Assembly: GCF_003149045.1 (NCBI RefSeq)
Contig: NZ_QGDU01000003.1
Location: forward strand, 1-64,000
Source of the DNA: Fibrobacter sp. UWR4
GTDB lineage: Bacteria; Fibrobacterota; Fibrobacteria; Fibrobacterales; Fibrobacteraceae
DNA length: 64,000 nt
Reading direction: 5' to 3'
This document shows positions 18,106 through 27,141 of the stretch, piece after piece. The translations under genes and the position numbers were made by a program. The first letter of the stretch is position 1; each line of letters begins with the position of its first letter. Under the pieces are notes generated by a model. The model ran no database searches. It saw only the letters and a list, made by a program, of their open reading frames with translations, and had not been told where the DNA came from.

Positions 18106-20709
18106 ATGAAAAAGGAAAAAAACAATAGCGAAAAAAAATACTGGTTCCAGTATTTGACAATCCTTGTGGTGACCGTGGTATGCTTGGCGTCTGTGACTTG
18201 GTATACTTTCAATTCTTTTTCCAGGCTCGCTAAGCAGGATGCTGTGAGCATTGGACAGAATTCCATCCAGAAGGATGGGGTTGCCATGAACAACTTCCTT
18301 TTTAAGAAGAAGGATTTGCTGGAGGTTGCCGCCATCCTCATGGAATATGAGCTGAAGCAGGAATCTTCCCAGGAACAGATCAAGTCCCTTATTGATTTTG
18401 TCTCTCAGAGCTATATTGAAAGTACGGACTCTACCTTCTCGGGCTTGTACGGCTTTATTCGCGGTGAATACATGGATGGCCTGAACTGGGTTCCGCCTGA
18501 GGATTATAATCCCTATAAGCGTCCCTGGTATCAGGAAGCGTTCAAGTCCCGTGGTGGCATCGCCCTTGTTTCTCCCTACGACGATACTCGCACCCACAAG
18601 TTCGCTGTTTCCCTGTCCAAGCGTCTGTCCGATCGCCAGAGCGTGATTTCTATCGACCTGGACATGACCGAAGTCTTTGAAACCATGAGACGGGTCCGTG
18701 ACGACAGCGATGGGGACTGGATGGTGATCGATGTAAACGGTCTTGTGGTGGGCCACTCGATTGATTCTCTCCGCGGGAAGAATTTCCTCAGTGCTGAATT
18801 CTGGGGAACGCCTTATGAAGAACTGACTCGCAAGCTTCTTCTGGCAAATGGGAATGATTTCGAATTTCAATATAAGGGGAAAACCTATATGGTATTCTCC
18901 GACATTATTTTCGACAGCTGGCGTGTGGTGAAGCTTTCTGATGAAACGGTTCTTTTTGAACGCGCCCGCTGGATCCTGGTCCGTAACATCATGGTGTCTG
19001 TATTGCTGTTCATCGTGATAGGTGTGTTCTGTACCAGTAGTTTCGTGAACCGTATCAAGACCTTGCGTTCCAATCGTGCAAAGTCCATCTTCCTTGCCAA
19101 CATGAGCCATGAAATCCGTACGCCGATTAACGGTATTCTTGGCATGAACGCCATTGTGCTGAAGGAAGTCCAGGACGATAATCTGAAGGAATATGCTTCC
19201 AATATTCAGAGTGCTGGCCAGACCTTGCTGTCGATCATTAATGACATCCTGGATATTTCCAAGATTGAATCCGGCAAGATGGAGCTGACTCCTACGGAAT
19301 ACGACTTGTTCAATGTGCTGTCGGACTGCTTTAACATTAATGCTCCCAAGGCAACTGCAAAGAACTTGCGCTTTACGGTGGAATGCGATCCGGATATTCC
19401 GTCGGGCTTGTGGGGCGACGAAGTTCGTATCCGCCAGATTATTAATAACCTGCTCTCCAATGCCGTGAAGTATACGGAGTATGGCGAAATCAGCTTGTCC
19501 ATCGGTTATGATTCCATTCCTAGCAGGGATCCTATGAAGGTGGAAAATTCCGTCATGCTGAAGATCGTCGTGAGGGATACGGGTATTGGCATCCACCCCG
19601 AGGATATGGACGCAATCTTTGGCGCCTTCCAGCGTGTGGACCAGAAGAAAAATCGTAACATCGAAGGTACTGGCCTAGGCCTGAATTTGACGAAACAGCT
19701 GGTGCTGATGAATGGTGGCGACATTACTGTTCGTAGCCATTATGGGGAAGGCTCTACCTTTATTGTATCCATCCCGCAGCTGGTTCTGAATGTGGAACCC
19801 ATGGGCGATTTTGCAAACAAGTACAAGCAGGCGGCAACTACTAGCAACCTGCCTACGGATACCCTGTTTGCTCCCAACGCCCGCGTGTTGGTAGTGGATG
19901 ATGTCGCCCTGAACCTGAAGGTGTTCCGCGGACTTCTGAAGGATACCAAGGTCAAGATTGATACGGCCATGAATGGCGCCCAGTGCCTTGAACTGGTAAA
20001 GGAAAAGCGCTACGATATCATCTTCCTGGATCACATGATGCCGGTGATGGATGGTCTTGAAACTTATGAACGCATGAAGATGATGGATACTCCCAATAGC
20101 GATACTCCTGTCATTATGCTGACAGCAAATGCCATTGTGGGTGCAAAGGAATCTTACCTGAAGTCGGGCTTTGTGGATTACCTCTCCAAGCCGGTAAAGG
20201 AATGGGATTTGATCCGTATGCTGAGACGTTATCTGCCTGAAGGTCTTGTCCTGACTGCAGAGGACTTGGTCGGTGTGGATGGAAAAATTCCAAGCGTTTC
20301 CAAGCCTGAATCGACTCCGTCCCCTGTCCAGGAAGCTCCCTTGATGAATGCCCCTGCAAATCCCATGGAAGCTCTTGCCAAGTATCTCAACGTGAAGATG
20401 GGCGTCGAGTACTGTGCTAACGACGAAGACTTCTATAAGGAAATGCTTGAGGAATATACAGGCGGTTGCAAACTTGCAGAAATTGAAAGCGCCTTTGAAA
20501 ATCAGGACTGGAAAAACTACCAGATTATGGTTCACGCCCTGAAGAGTACCTCCTTGACGATTGGTGCCGAGGAGCTGTCTAAGGAGGCCAAGTCCCTGGA
20601 ATTCGCATGCAAGGACAGTAACTTTGATTTTGTCAGGGAGAATCATAAACGCGTCATGGCGGATTATGAAACGATGGTTGCAAATATCAAGAATGTAATG
20701 GGGATTTGA
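18106..20709 (+). CDS. Hybrid histidine kinase with extracytoplasmic Cache-type sensor (HisKA-HATPase-REC-Hpt)
   Basis: 867 aa from ATG 18106 (a TTG at 18094 overlaps the previous stop but is less likely). Membrane helix at about 18-38, a periplasmic region of about 250 residues with WYQEAFKS, SPYDDTRTHKFAVSLSK and DLDMTEVF that read as a double Cache fold, a second membrane helix (about 292-312), then HisKA with His335 ([12 protein letters not shown]), HATPase (GTGLGLN), REC ([20 protein letters not shown]) and Hpt (VHALKSTSLTIG). Cache domains bind small metabolites. The catalytic half is strongly similar to its two paralogues in this operon, pointing to local duplication with different input domains. 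Confidence 0.9.
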   Translation: MKKEKNNSEKKYWFQYLTILVVTVVCLASVTWYTFNSFSRLAKQDAVSIGQNSIQKDGVAMNNFLFKKKDLLEVAAILMEYELKQESSQEQIKSLIDFVSQSYIESTDSTFSGLYGFIRGEYMDGLNWVPPEDYNPYKRPWYQEAFKSRGGIALVSPYDDTRTHKFAVSLSKRLSDRQSVISIDLDMTEVFETMRRVRDDSDGDWMVIDVNGLVVGHSIDSLRGKNFLSAEFWGTPYEELTRKLLLANGNDFEFQYKGKTYMVFSDIIFDSWRVVKLSDETVLFERARWILVRNIMVSVLLFIVIGVFCTSSFVNRIKTLRSNRAKSIFLANMSHEIRTPINGILGMNAIVLKEVQDDNLKEYASNIQSAGQTLLSIINDILDISKIESGKMELTPTEYDLFNVLSDCFNINAPKATAKNLRFTVECDPDIPSGLWGDEVRIRQIINNLLSNAVKYTEYGEISLSIGYDSIPSRDPMKVENSVMLKIVVRDTGIGIHPEDMDAIFGAFQRVDQKKNRNIEGTGLGLNLTKQLVLMNGGDITVRSHYGEGSTFIVSIPQLVLNVEPMGDFANKYKQAATTSNLPTDTLFAPNARVLVVDDVALNLKVFRGLLKDTKVKIDTAMNGAQCLELVKEKRYDIIFLDHMMPVMDGLETYERMKMMDTPNSDTPVIMLTANAIVGAKESYLKSGFVDYLSKPVKEWDLIRMLRRYLPEGLVLTAEDLVGVDGKIPSVSKPESTPSPVQEAPLMNAPANPMEALAKYLNVKMGVEYCANDEDFYKEMLEEYTGGCKLAEIESAFENQDWKNYQIMVHALKSTSLTIGAEELSKEAKSLEFACKDSNFDFVRENHKRVMADYETMVANIKNVMGI

Positions 20710-21800
20710 TGAAGCAGTTTGCTTTGATTGCTATTGCCATTATTCTAGCTATTGTAATTGGAATCTTTTACATCCAGGTAAACAAGCGGGAAACCAACGT
20801 GACCTTGGAGAAAACCCGTGTGGCGTTCATCATGAATGGCACACGTAATGATCACAGCTGGGGTGAATCCCATGTGGAAGCGATGGAGAAGGTGGCCAAG
20901 TCCCTGAACCTGGAAGTGCTCTACAATGAGAATACTCCCTTCGGTAACGAGGCGGAAGGCATCATGGAGGATATGATTGCCAAGGGAGCGAAGGTGGTGA
21001 TCTGCAATTCCTTTGGCCATGGGGAATGGGAACTGAAGGTTGCCGCGAGACATCCCGAAATCAAGTTCTTCCACGCCACGGGTGTCTTGTCTTCCAATAA
21101 CTTGTCCACCTATTTTGGACGTATTTACCAGATGCGCTATTTGTCCGGCATGGTCGCTGGCATGATGACAAAGACCAATGAAATTGGTTACGTGGCCGCC
21201 TTCGGCATTTCCGAGGTGAACCGCGGGATTAACGCCTTTACCCTGGGGGTCCAGAAGGTGAATCCCGAAGCCAAGGTGTATGTCAGCTGGACCAAGTCCT
21301 GGAACAGCGATTCCCTGGCGGCAGTGGCTACCAACAAGCTTTTGGACAACCATAACGTGGATGTGCTGACGGCCCATACGGACGCCCTGACTCCTTTTGA
21401 TATTGCCGAGGAAAAGGGGGTATGGATTATTGGCTACAACTTGGATAATAGCGCTCGTTATCCAAAGAGATTCCTGACGGCGCCTATTTGGCGTTGGGAA
21501 CATTTTTACGAACCCCGCCTGCTTGAAGTGCTCCAGAACAAGTTCATGGGACGTCAGTACTGGCTGGGTGCGGAATCTGGAATGATTGGGCTTGCTCCCA
21601 TGACGGCGGCCGTTCCCGAAGACGTGAAGTCGATAGTGAAGGCTGAAATGCAGAAGATTTCTGATGGTGTATTTGACGTGTTCTACGGTCCCGTGTATGA
21701 CATCGATGGAAACATTCGTGTGGAAGCAGGGGAGAGCATGACTGACGAAGACATGTTGAGCCATTTTGATTGGTATGTAAAGGGGGTAGTGAATGAGTAA
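20709..21800 (+). CDS. BMP/PnrA-family periplasmic binding protein, membrane-anchored (first copy)
   Basis: 363 aa; ATG 20709 overlaps the previous stop as TGATG. An uncleaved-looking N-terminal hydrophobic anchor (about 4-22) lacks a lipobox. The rest follows the basic membrane protein/PnrA fold: VAFIMNGTRNDHSWGESH at the start, ICNSFGHGEWELKVAARHP, FFHATG, YLSGMVAGMMTK and GYVAAFGISEVNRGINAF. Family members bind purine nucleosides, usually for ABC import, but no transporter genes are near. Its position between histidine kinases suggests a ligand-binding partner for them. That role is inference. Confidence 0.82.
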   Translation: MKQFALIAIAIILAIVIGIFYIQVNKRETNVTLEKTRVAFIMNGTRNDHSWGESHVEAMEKVAKSLNLEVLYNENTPFGNEAEGIMEDMIAKGAKVVICNSFGHGEWELKVAARHPEIKFFHATGVLSSNNLSTYFGRIYQMRYLSGMVAGMMTKTNEIGYVAAFGISEVNRGINAFTLGVQKVNPEAKVYVSWTKSWNSDSLAAVATNKLLDNHNVDVLTAHTDALTPFDIAEEKGVWIIGYNLDNSARYPKRFLTAPIWRWEHFYEPRLLEVLQNKFMGRQYWLGAESGMIGLAPMTAAVPEDVKSIVKAEMQKISDGVFDVFYGPVYDIDGNIRVEAGESMTDEDMLSHFDWYVKGVVNE

Positions 21801-22893
21801 GAGGATCACTCTTGCTGTATTTTTGGTTTCGATTGTCCTGTTGGCGGTCATTGTCAACATGGTCAATGGCTTTGGGACCAAGAAGGATGAAATCCGGAAG
21901 AATGTCATTGGACTTATTCTTCCGGGCAGTATTTCTGAAGACGGCTGGAATGGAGATCATTACAGGAGCGTCAAGTCCGTGACGGATGAACTGGGCTCTG
22001 AACTTGTGGTGATGGAAAATGTGAAGGAAGGCTCTGGTCAGGTGGCAAATGCTGCCAAGTCCCTTGTGGAAGCCGGTGCTGGTATGATTATTCTTTGCAG
22101 CTACAATTTTCCGGGAGAAATGGAAAATTACATTAAGGAACAACGGGATGTTTCCTTTTATGGAATTTCCAATGAACTGGACTTGAAGAATTTTACCGCT
22201 TATTCCGCCCGAGTCTATCAGGCCCGCTACCTTGCAGGCGTTATCGCTGGCCTGAATACCAGAACCAATAAGCTTGGCTATGTGGCGGCCATGAATAATA
22301 GCGAAGTGAACCGCGGGATCAATGCGTTTGCTCTGGGTGCCCGTCGTGTAAATCCCAAGGTAAAGGTTTATGTGGCCTGGAGCAATTCCTGGGATAATGT
22401 TTCCGTGGAACGAGAAAACGTGAACAAGCTGGTGAAGGACGCTGATGTAGACGTCCTAGGTTATCACCAGAATAGAACTCATGTTCTTGAAGAAGCTGAA
22501 GCTCAGGGAGTCATGTCTGTGGCCTATAGTCTGAAAGCGTCTCCCTATTCCCCCAATGTTCTTGGTTCCACTGCAACAAACTGGTCCATGGTCTACAAGG
22601 AAATTATCCAGGACTATCTGCAGAAAAAGCATAGTGTGAATAATTACTGGGTCGGTGCGGATAAGAATGCCATCGAAGTTCCGTTCCTGTCCGATGCTGT
22701 AAGCGATTCCGCAAAACAGGTGGTTGGCGGCCTTCTGGATTCCCTGAAGAATGGCATGGATGTCTTTGCTGGCCCTGTGTATGATAATCACCGCAAGAAG
22801 CGTTGCGATAAGAATGAGGTGATTAGCGACATTATCCTTCGTGGAGAAATGGACTGGTTTGTAGATGGGGTGATGGTCTATGAAAATCAGTAG
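21793..22893 (+). CDS. BMP/PnrA-family periplasmic binding protein, membrane-anchored (second copy)
   Basis: 366 aa, paralogue of the preceding gene, overlapping it by 8 nt and the next kinase by 14 nt. N-terminal anchor (about 5-24) without lipobox, then IGLILPGSISEDGWNGDHYRS, IILCSYNFPGEMENYI, YLAGVIAGLNTRTNKLGYVAAMNNSEVNRGINAFALGARRV. The two copies keep the NRGINAF...G..VNP stretch but differ in the first ligand-contact segment (NDHSWGE versus EDGWNGD), so they may bind different ligands. No permease or ATPase is nearby. Likely sensory, as for the first copy. Confidence 0.82.
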   Translation: MSKRITLAVFLVSIVLLAVIVNMVNGFGTKKDEIRKNVIGLILPGSISEDGWNGDHYRSVKSVTDELGSELVVMENVKEGSGQVANAAKSLVEAGAGMIILCSYNFPGEMENYIKEQRDVSFYGISNELDLKNFTAYSARVYQARYLAGVIAGLNTRTNKLGYVAAMNNSEVNRGINAFALGARRVNPKVKVYVAWSNSWDNVSVERENVNKLVKDADVDVLGYHQNRTHVLEEAEAQGVMSVAYSLKASPYSPNVLGSTATNWSMVYKEIIQDYLQKKHSVNNYWVGADKNAIEVPFLSDAVSDSAKQVVGGLLDSLKNGMDVFAGPVYDNHRKKRCDKNEVISDIILRGEMDWFVDGVMVYENQ

Positions 22894-25555
22894 CAAGGAA
22901 AAGTTGTTTATATGGATGGGCTTCTTTGCGCTCATCCTATGTTCCGTGGGATTCTTGCTTCAGGATAAACTGCGAGTCCTCTTTACCGATTACGTATCTA
23001 GCCAGGTGAGCGCCCAGGCGACGACCATGGCGGATTTGATCAACGAAAAGATTTCTGTCCAGCTGAAGTCCCTCAATGGAATTTCCTACGAAGTGGAAAA
23101 GGACAATTCCTACGCCGCGAAAGTTCTGAATGCGTATGTCGGCAGGGAAGATGGTGTCTCCTATGGCATTCTTGCGTTAAATGGAACTCTTGTGGGTGGT
23201 GACACTTCGGTCCATGTTTCCTCTAAGGACTTCGCTGGCATTACACGTTCTTTCCGCGGCAATCCTGCGGCAAGTTTCTGCAAGGGCAAGGGCTTTCTGC
23301 TGAGTACGCCTATTTATCGTGAGCGTAATGTTCGTTACGTGCTCTATAAACTTTACGATGAAGCTAGCGCCCAGAAACAATTCAGCTCCAACTGCTATAA
23401 CGGACATTGCTATACATCCATTCGTGACGAATATAGCGAAGTGGTGATTGGCTCCGACAATAAGGAACTGGCTTCCAATCCTATATGGCAAGGGGACAAC
23501 TTTTCCGAAATTCGACGTAAGCTAAAAAGCCTTCTGAATATTTCCGTTGCGGCAACTGTCCATGAGAAAGTAGAACGGGAAAATTTCTTCTTCTTTATGG
23601 CGGACCTGGAACTGCCGGGGCTTTCCCTGGTGGGCATGGTTCCCGAGGATATTGCGGCCCAGGGACTTGACAACATTACCGCCCTGATCATCTGGGTGTT
23701 CGGTCTCCTGCTTGTGCTTTTTGTTATTGGCTTTGGCTACATCGTCGTGTCTGAACGTAAGGCTAAGGAAAGTGATGAACTTCGTCACGCCAAGTTCCTG
23801 GCGGAAAAGGCAAGTACGGCTAAGAGCCAGTTCCTTGCCAACATGAGCCACGAAATCCGTACGCCTATTAACGGCATTCTGGGGATGGACACCATGCTCC
23901 TGAAGGAATGTAAGGACCCCCAGCTGAAGGAATACGCACGGAATATTCAGAGCGCGGGCAATACCCTGCTTTCCCTCATTAACGACGTGCTGGATATTTC
24001 CAAGATTGAATCCGGTAAGATGGAAATCGTGCCGGTGGAATATAACCTGTTCTCCGTCCTGAATGACTGCTACAACATGGTGGCTATGCGCGCCCGCGAC
24101 AAGTCCCTGAAACTGGATATGATGGTGGAGTCCACTATTCCTGCGGCATTGTACGGTGACGAAGTGCGTATCCGTCAGGTCATTAACAACCTGCTTTCCA
24201 ATGCGGTCAAGTATACAACTCGCGGAAGCATCTTGTTTAGCATGAATTTCCGTCGCTCCAGTGCGACAGGCCCTGTGGCCATTTCCGATGAAAGCCGCAT
24301 CGACCTGATTATTTCCGTTAAGGATACGGGCATGGGAATCCGCGACGAAGACAAGGAAAAACTGTTTAACAGTTTCCAGCGTCTGGAAGTGGAAAGGAAC
24401 CGCAATGTGGAAGGTACGGGGCTTGGCCTAAACTTGACGAAACATCTGGTGGAACTGATGGATGGTACCATTACGGTCGACAGCGAATACGGTGTCGGCT
24501 CAACCTTTACGGTTGTAATTCCCCAGATCGTGAAGAAGGAAATTCCTGTTGGTGATTTTAGTTCCCGTTATAAGGATGCCGTGGATACCTCTACGGAACC
24601 TGTGAACAGATTCCATGCGCCTTCTGCCCATATCCTGGTGGTGGACGACGTGCCCATGAACCTTCGCGTGATGATTGGCCTTTTGAAGGAAACGGGCATC
24701 CAGATTGATACCGCTGATAATGGCATGGAAGCCCTGGAAAAGATCAAGCGTACCCGTTACGACCTGATTTTCCTGGATCACATGATGCCTGTGATGGACG
24801 GCATTGAAACATTGGGTGTCATGAAGACCTTGTCTGACAATCCCAACGAAAAGACCCCTGTCATCATGCTGACTGCAAATGCAATTGTTGGAGCCAGGGA
24901 TTCCTACCTGAAGGAAGGCTTTACGGATTACCTCACAAAGCCTGTCCGTGAAGAGTCCCTGCTGTCCATGCTCCTGAAGTATCTGCCGGTGGATTTGGTG
25001 GAAAGAGTCGCTATGCCGGAGAAGTCGGAGGAAGAAGCTCTGGACAACCAAAGTTCCGCCCAGGCTGCCATAAAGCATGTGGCCAATGCGATCACCAATC
25101 AGAAGGATGTGAACCGCGTGCAGGCCATGGAACCTTCCGGGGCTGCACCTGCAAATACGGCTAAACCCTGCTGTAACGTGACTAATTCGAACGTGCTGAA
25201 TGCATTGGCCGCATCTGGCTTTGCGGATATTTCGATCGGTCTTGGCTATTGCATGAATGACGAAGATTTTTATGAGGAAATGCTTCAGGAATTCTGCAAC
25301 GACGTGAAGGTGGGCGCCTTGCACGAAACGATAACCAAGGGTGACTTTGAAAACTACCGCGTTCTGGTTCATGCCCTGAAGAGTACTGCGCTTACCATTG
25401 GTGCCGTGGACTTGTCCAGCCTGGCAAAGTCACTGGAATTTGCCTGCAAGGAAGGCCGGTACGAATATGTCACCAAGAATCATAATGAACTGGTTCAGCA
25501 GTATAACAACTTCTTGAAAGTTCTGAGGGAGATTCTCGATGGAAGAACAAATTGA
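22880..25555 (+). CDS. Hybrid histidine kinase, third paralogue (HisKA-HATPase-REC-Hpt)
   Basis: 891 aa. Membrane helix at about 12-30, periplasmic region of about 220 residues containing several cysteines ([18 protein letters not shown]), second helix at about 268-288, HisKA with His324 ([12 protein letters not shown]), HATPase (GTGLGLN), REC ([21 protein letters not shown]), a 100-residue Ala/Asn-rich linker, and Hpt ([12 protein letters not shown]). The sensor domain looks different from that of the second kinase. ATG 22880 overlaps the second BMP gene, which suggests the pair is expressed in fixed ratio. The next ORF (Nudix) overlaps its end by 17 nt. Confidence 0.9.
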   Translation: MKISSKEKLFIWMGFFALILCSVGFLLQDKLRVLFTDYVSSQVSAQATTMADLINEKISVQLKSLNGISYEVEKDNSYAAKVLNAYVGREDGVSYGILALNGTLVGGDTSVHVSSKDFAGITRSFRGNPAASFCKGKGFLLSTPIYRERNVRYVLYKLYDEASAQKQFSSNCYNGHCYTSIRDEYSEVVIGSDNKELASNPIWQGDNFSEIRRKLKSLLNISVAATVHEKVERENFFFFMADLELPGLSLVGMVPEDIAAQGLDNITALIIWVFGLLLVLFVIGFGYIVVSERKAKESDELRHAKFLAEKASTAKSQFLANMSHEIRTPINGILGMDTMLLKECKDPQLKEYARNIQSAGNTLLSLINDVLDISKIESGKMEIVPVEYNLFSVLNDCYNMVAMRARDKSLKLDMMVESTIPAALYGDEVRIRQVINNLLSNAVKYTTRGSILFSMNFRRSSATGPVAISDESRIDLIISVKDTGMGIRDEDKEKLFNSFQRLEVERNRNVEGTGLGLNLTKHLVELMDGTITVDSEYGVGSTFTVVIPQIVKKEIPVGDFSSRYKDAVDTSTEPVNRFHAPSAHILVVDDVPMNLRVMIGLLKETGIQIDTADNGMEALEKIKRTRYDLIFLDHMMPVMDGIETLGVMKTLSDNPNEKTPVIMLTANAIVGARDSYLKEGFTDYLTKPVREESLLSMLLKYLPVDLVERVAMPEKSEEEALDNQSSAQAAIKHVANAITNQKDVNRVQAMEPSGAAPANTAKPCCNVTNSNVLNALAASGFADISIGLGYCMNDEDFYEEMLQEFCNDVKVGALHETITKGDFENYRVLVHALKSTALTIGAVDLSSLAKSLEFACKEGRYEYVTKNHNELVQQYNNFLKVLREILDGRTN

Positions 25556-26075
25556 TGTCCTGAATCCGGATGGGACTTTTGCGGGGTATGCCCGCGGTCG
25601 TACGGAAGTACACTCCAAGGGGTTGTGGCATAGAACTGTTCATATCTGGGCGTTTGATAGGAATGACCGAATTCTCTTTCAGCTCCGTGCCCGCGTGAAA
25701 GAAAATAACCCGGGGCTTCTGGATACTAGTTGCGCTGGCCATATTTCCGCTGGCGATACTAGCCGTAACGCGGCTGTGCGCGAATTGAAGGAAGAGCTGG
25801 GTGTAACCAAGAGCCCGGAAGATTTGGAATATCTTTTCGAATCCGGACACGAGAGCGTCCTGAATGGCGGCGCCTATCTGGATAACGAATATTACGATAC
25901 CTACAAGATTGTCCTGACAGATGAGGAAGCGTCTTCCCTGGTTCCGCAGCCAGGCGAAGTGGATGATTTCGTCTGGATGACCCGTCAGGAATTTTTTGCC
26001 AGGCGTAAGTTGAATCCGGAAAAGTTCGTGGATCACCCCGATGATTTTAGATGGCTGGAGAGTGGCTGTGTATAA
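25539..26075 (+). CDS. Nudix hydrolase (IPP isomerase-like subgroup)
   Basis: 178 aa. The Nudix box is GHISAGDT followed by NAAVRELKEELGV: the canonical Gx5Ex7REUxEExGU with Asp replacing the first Glu, a change common in this subgroup. The start VLNPDGTFAGYARGRTEVHSKGLWHRTVHIW is typical of the family that includes isopentenyl-diphosphate isomerases and YfcD-like proteins of unknown substrate. Hydrolysis of a nucleoside diphosphate derivative is likely; the precise substrate cannot be told. It is the seventh gene of the signalling operon, overlapping the kinase before it and the patatin after it. Confidence 0.88.
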   Translation: MEEQIDVLNPDGTFAGYARGRTEVHSKGLWHRTVHIWAFDRNDRILFQLRARVKENNPGLLDTSCAGHISAGDTSRNAAVRELKEELGVTKSPEDLEYLFESGHESVLNGGAYLDNEYYDTYKIVLTDEEASSLVPQPGEVDDFVWMTRQEFFARRKLNPEKFVDHPDDFRWLESGCV

Positions 26076-26934
26076 GGACGTTGCGTTAGTTCTCGAAGGT
26101 GGCGGCATGCGCGGGGCCTACAGCTCCGGCGTGCTGGATGCGATTTATGATGCCGGATTGAAGTTTGGCGGTTACGCCGGGACTTCTGCTGGCGCTACCC
26201 ATCTCTGCAGTTTCCTGTCGGAACAGCGGGAGCGTAACAAGCGTATCGATACGGTCCATTCCAGGGACCCGCGGTATCGTGGCTTCAAGTGGCTTTTGAA
26301 AACCGGCGATTTCTTTCCTCGGGAGTTCTGCTACGTTACCATCCCTCGGGAAGTAGATCCGTTTGACTACGCCAAGTTCGAAGAGAACGCCAAGGTGTCT
26401 CCCTTCTATTGCGTGACGACCAACGTAGAGACCGGCGAGGGCGAGTACCTCCTGACTCAGGAGGTGGACAAGGGCGATGGCCTGGAGTGTGTCCGTGCGT
26501 CAGCCTCCCTTCCCCTTATGAGCAAGATCGTGGAACTCCGCGGGAAGAAACTTCTGGACGGAGGCATTGCCGATAGCATTCCCTTCCAGTTCATGGAACG
26601 TCAGGGATTTGCAAAGCAGGTGGTGATCCTTACCCAGCAGGATGGCTACGTGAAAAAGCCCAATCCCATGATCCCGCTGTTCAAGCTGGTGTACCGCAAG
26701 TACCCGAAGTTTGTGGAAGCGGCTGCGACCCGCCACATTCGTTATAACGAAGCGACCGCAAGGCTGAAGGAATATGAAGCCGCCGGAAAAAGTTTTGTGT
26801 TCCGTCCCAGTGAACCTTTCCAGATTTCCCGTCTGGAGAAGGATACCAACAAGCTGGTGGAACTTTACGAAATGGGACTTCGTGACGGCAAGCGCCTGCT
26901 GCCCCAGCTGATGGAATTCCTTAAGTCATGCTGA
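26068..26934 (+). CDS. Patatin-like phospholipase
   Basis: About 288 aa from GTG 26068, chosen because GGAG (26057-26060) precedes it and family members begin just before ALVLEGGG; ATG 26041 in the same frame would add nine residues without a ribosome site. The oxyanion loop is EGGGMRGAY, the nucleophile Ser lies in GTSAGATH (GxSxG), and the catalytic Asp in LLDGGIADSIPF (DGG). The family hydrolyses acyl esters of lipids; YjjU-like bacterial members act in the cytoplasm. It ends the operon, followed by a hairpin with T-run. Its link with the sensory genes is unknown. Confidence 0.9.
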   Translation: MYKDVALVLEGGGMRGAYSSGVLDAIYDAGLKFGGYAGTSAGATHLCSFLSEQRERNKRIDTVHSRDPRYRGFKWLLKTGDFFPREFCYVTIPREVDPFDYAKFEENAKVSPFYCVTTNVETGEGEYLLTQEVDKGDGLECVRASASLPLMSKIVELRGKKLLDGGIADSIPFQFMERQGFAKQVVILTQQDGYVKKPNPMIPLFKLVYRKYPKFVEAAATRHIRYNEATARLKEYEAAGKSFVFRPSEPFQISRLEKDTNKLVELYEMGLRDGKRLLPQLMEFLKSC

Positions 26935-26956
26935 ACCACGTCATGCGAGTCTCGTC

Positions 26957-26987
26957 ATGCTGAGCTTGTCTCAGCATCGGCTTTTTT
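26957..26987 (+). terminator. Hairpin/T-run terminator formed by a GTCATGCTGAG repeat
   Basis: Stem ATGCTGAG/CTCAGCAT with CTTGT loop, then CGGC and six T. The sequence belongs to the widespread GTCATNCTGAG...CATC palindrome family; a sibling (stem ATGCCGAG/CTCGGCAT, 28474-28493) lies after metY. Confidence 0.7.
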
Positions 26988-27037
26988 AGGTTATAAAAAA
27001 AATCTATCACTTGCTATAAAGACTTCCTTATACGCCG

Positions 27038-27093
27038 TATAATTTCTTTACGGGCGGAACAATTCTGCGTCCCTTTTTATAGCCTAAGCTATA
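27038..27093 (+). promoter_or_regulatory. metY leader: possible -10 and TATAGC/GCTATA palindrome
   Basis: A TATAAT (27038-27043) without a good -35 at 17 bp, an imperfect GGG...CCC hairpin followed by TTTTTAT (about 27052-27078), and a palindrome TATAGC-CTAA-GCTATA (27078-27093). This could be a regulated leader, but I see no recognisable SAM riboswitch. Ribosome site GAAAGGA precedes ATG 27142. Confidence 0.28.
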
Positions 27094-27141
27094 GGAACTA
27101 TCTATATTTATGCCCATAAAAAAATACAGAAAGGAAAAATC

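Noticed and set aside
18034-19596. 520-codon minus-strand frame opposite the second hybrid kinase
   Set aside because: Antisense shadow produced by codon bias; the plus-strand kinase domains are unambiguous. The same holds for 5828-6688, 20745-21908 and 27028-28293.
27000-27141. SAM or other sulfur riboswitch before metY
   Set aside because: The leader has short palindromes but none of the conserved core sequences of known SAM riboswitches that I can recognise.
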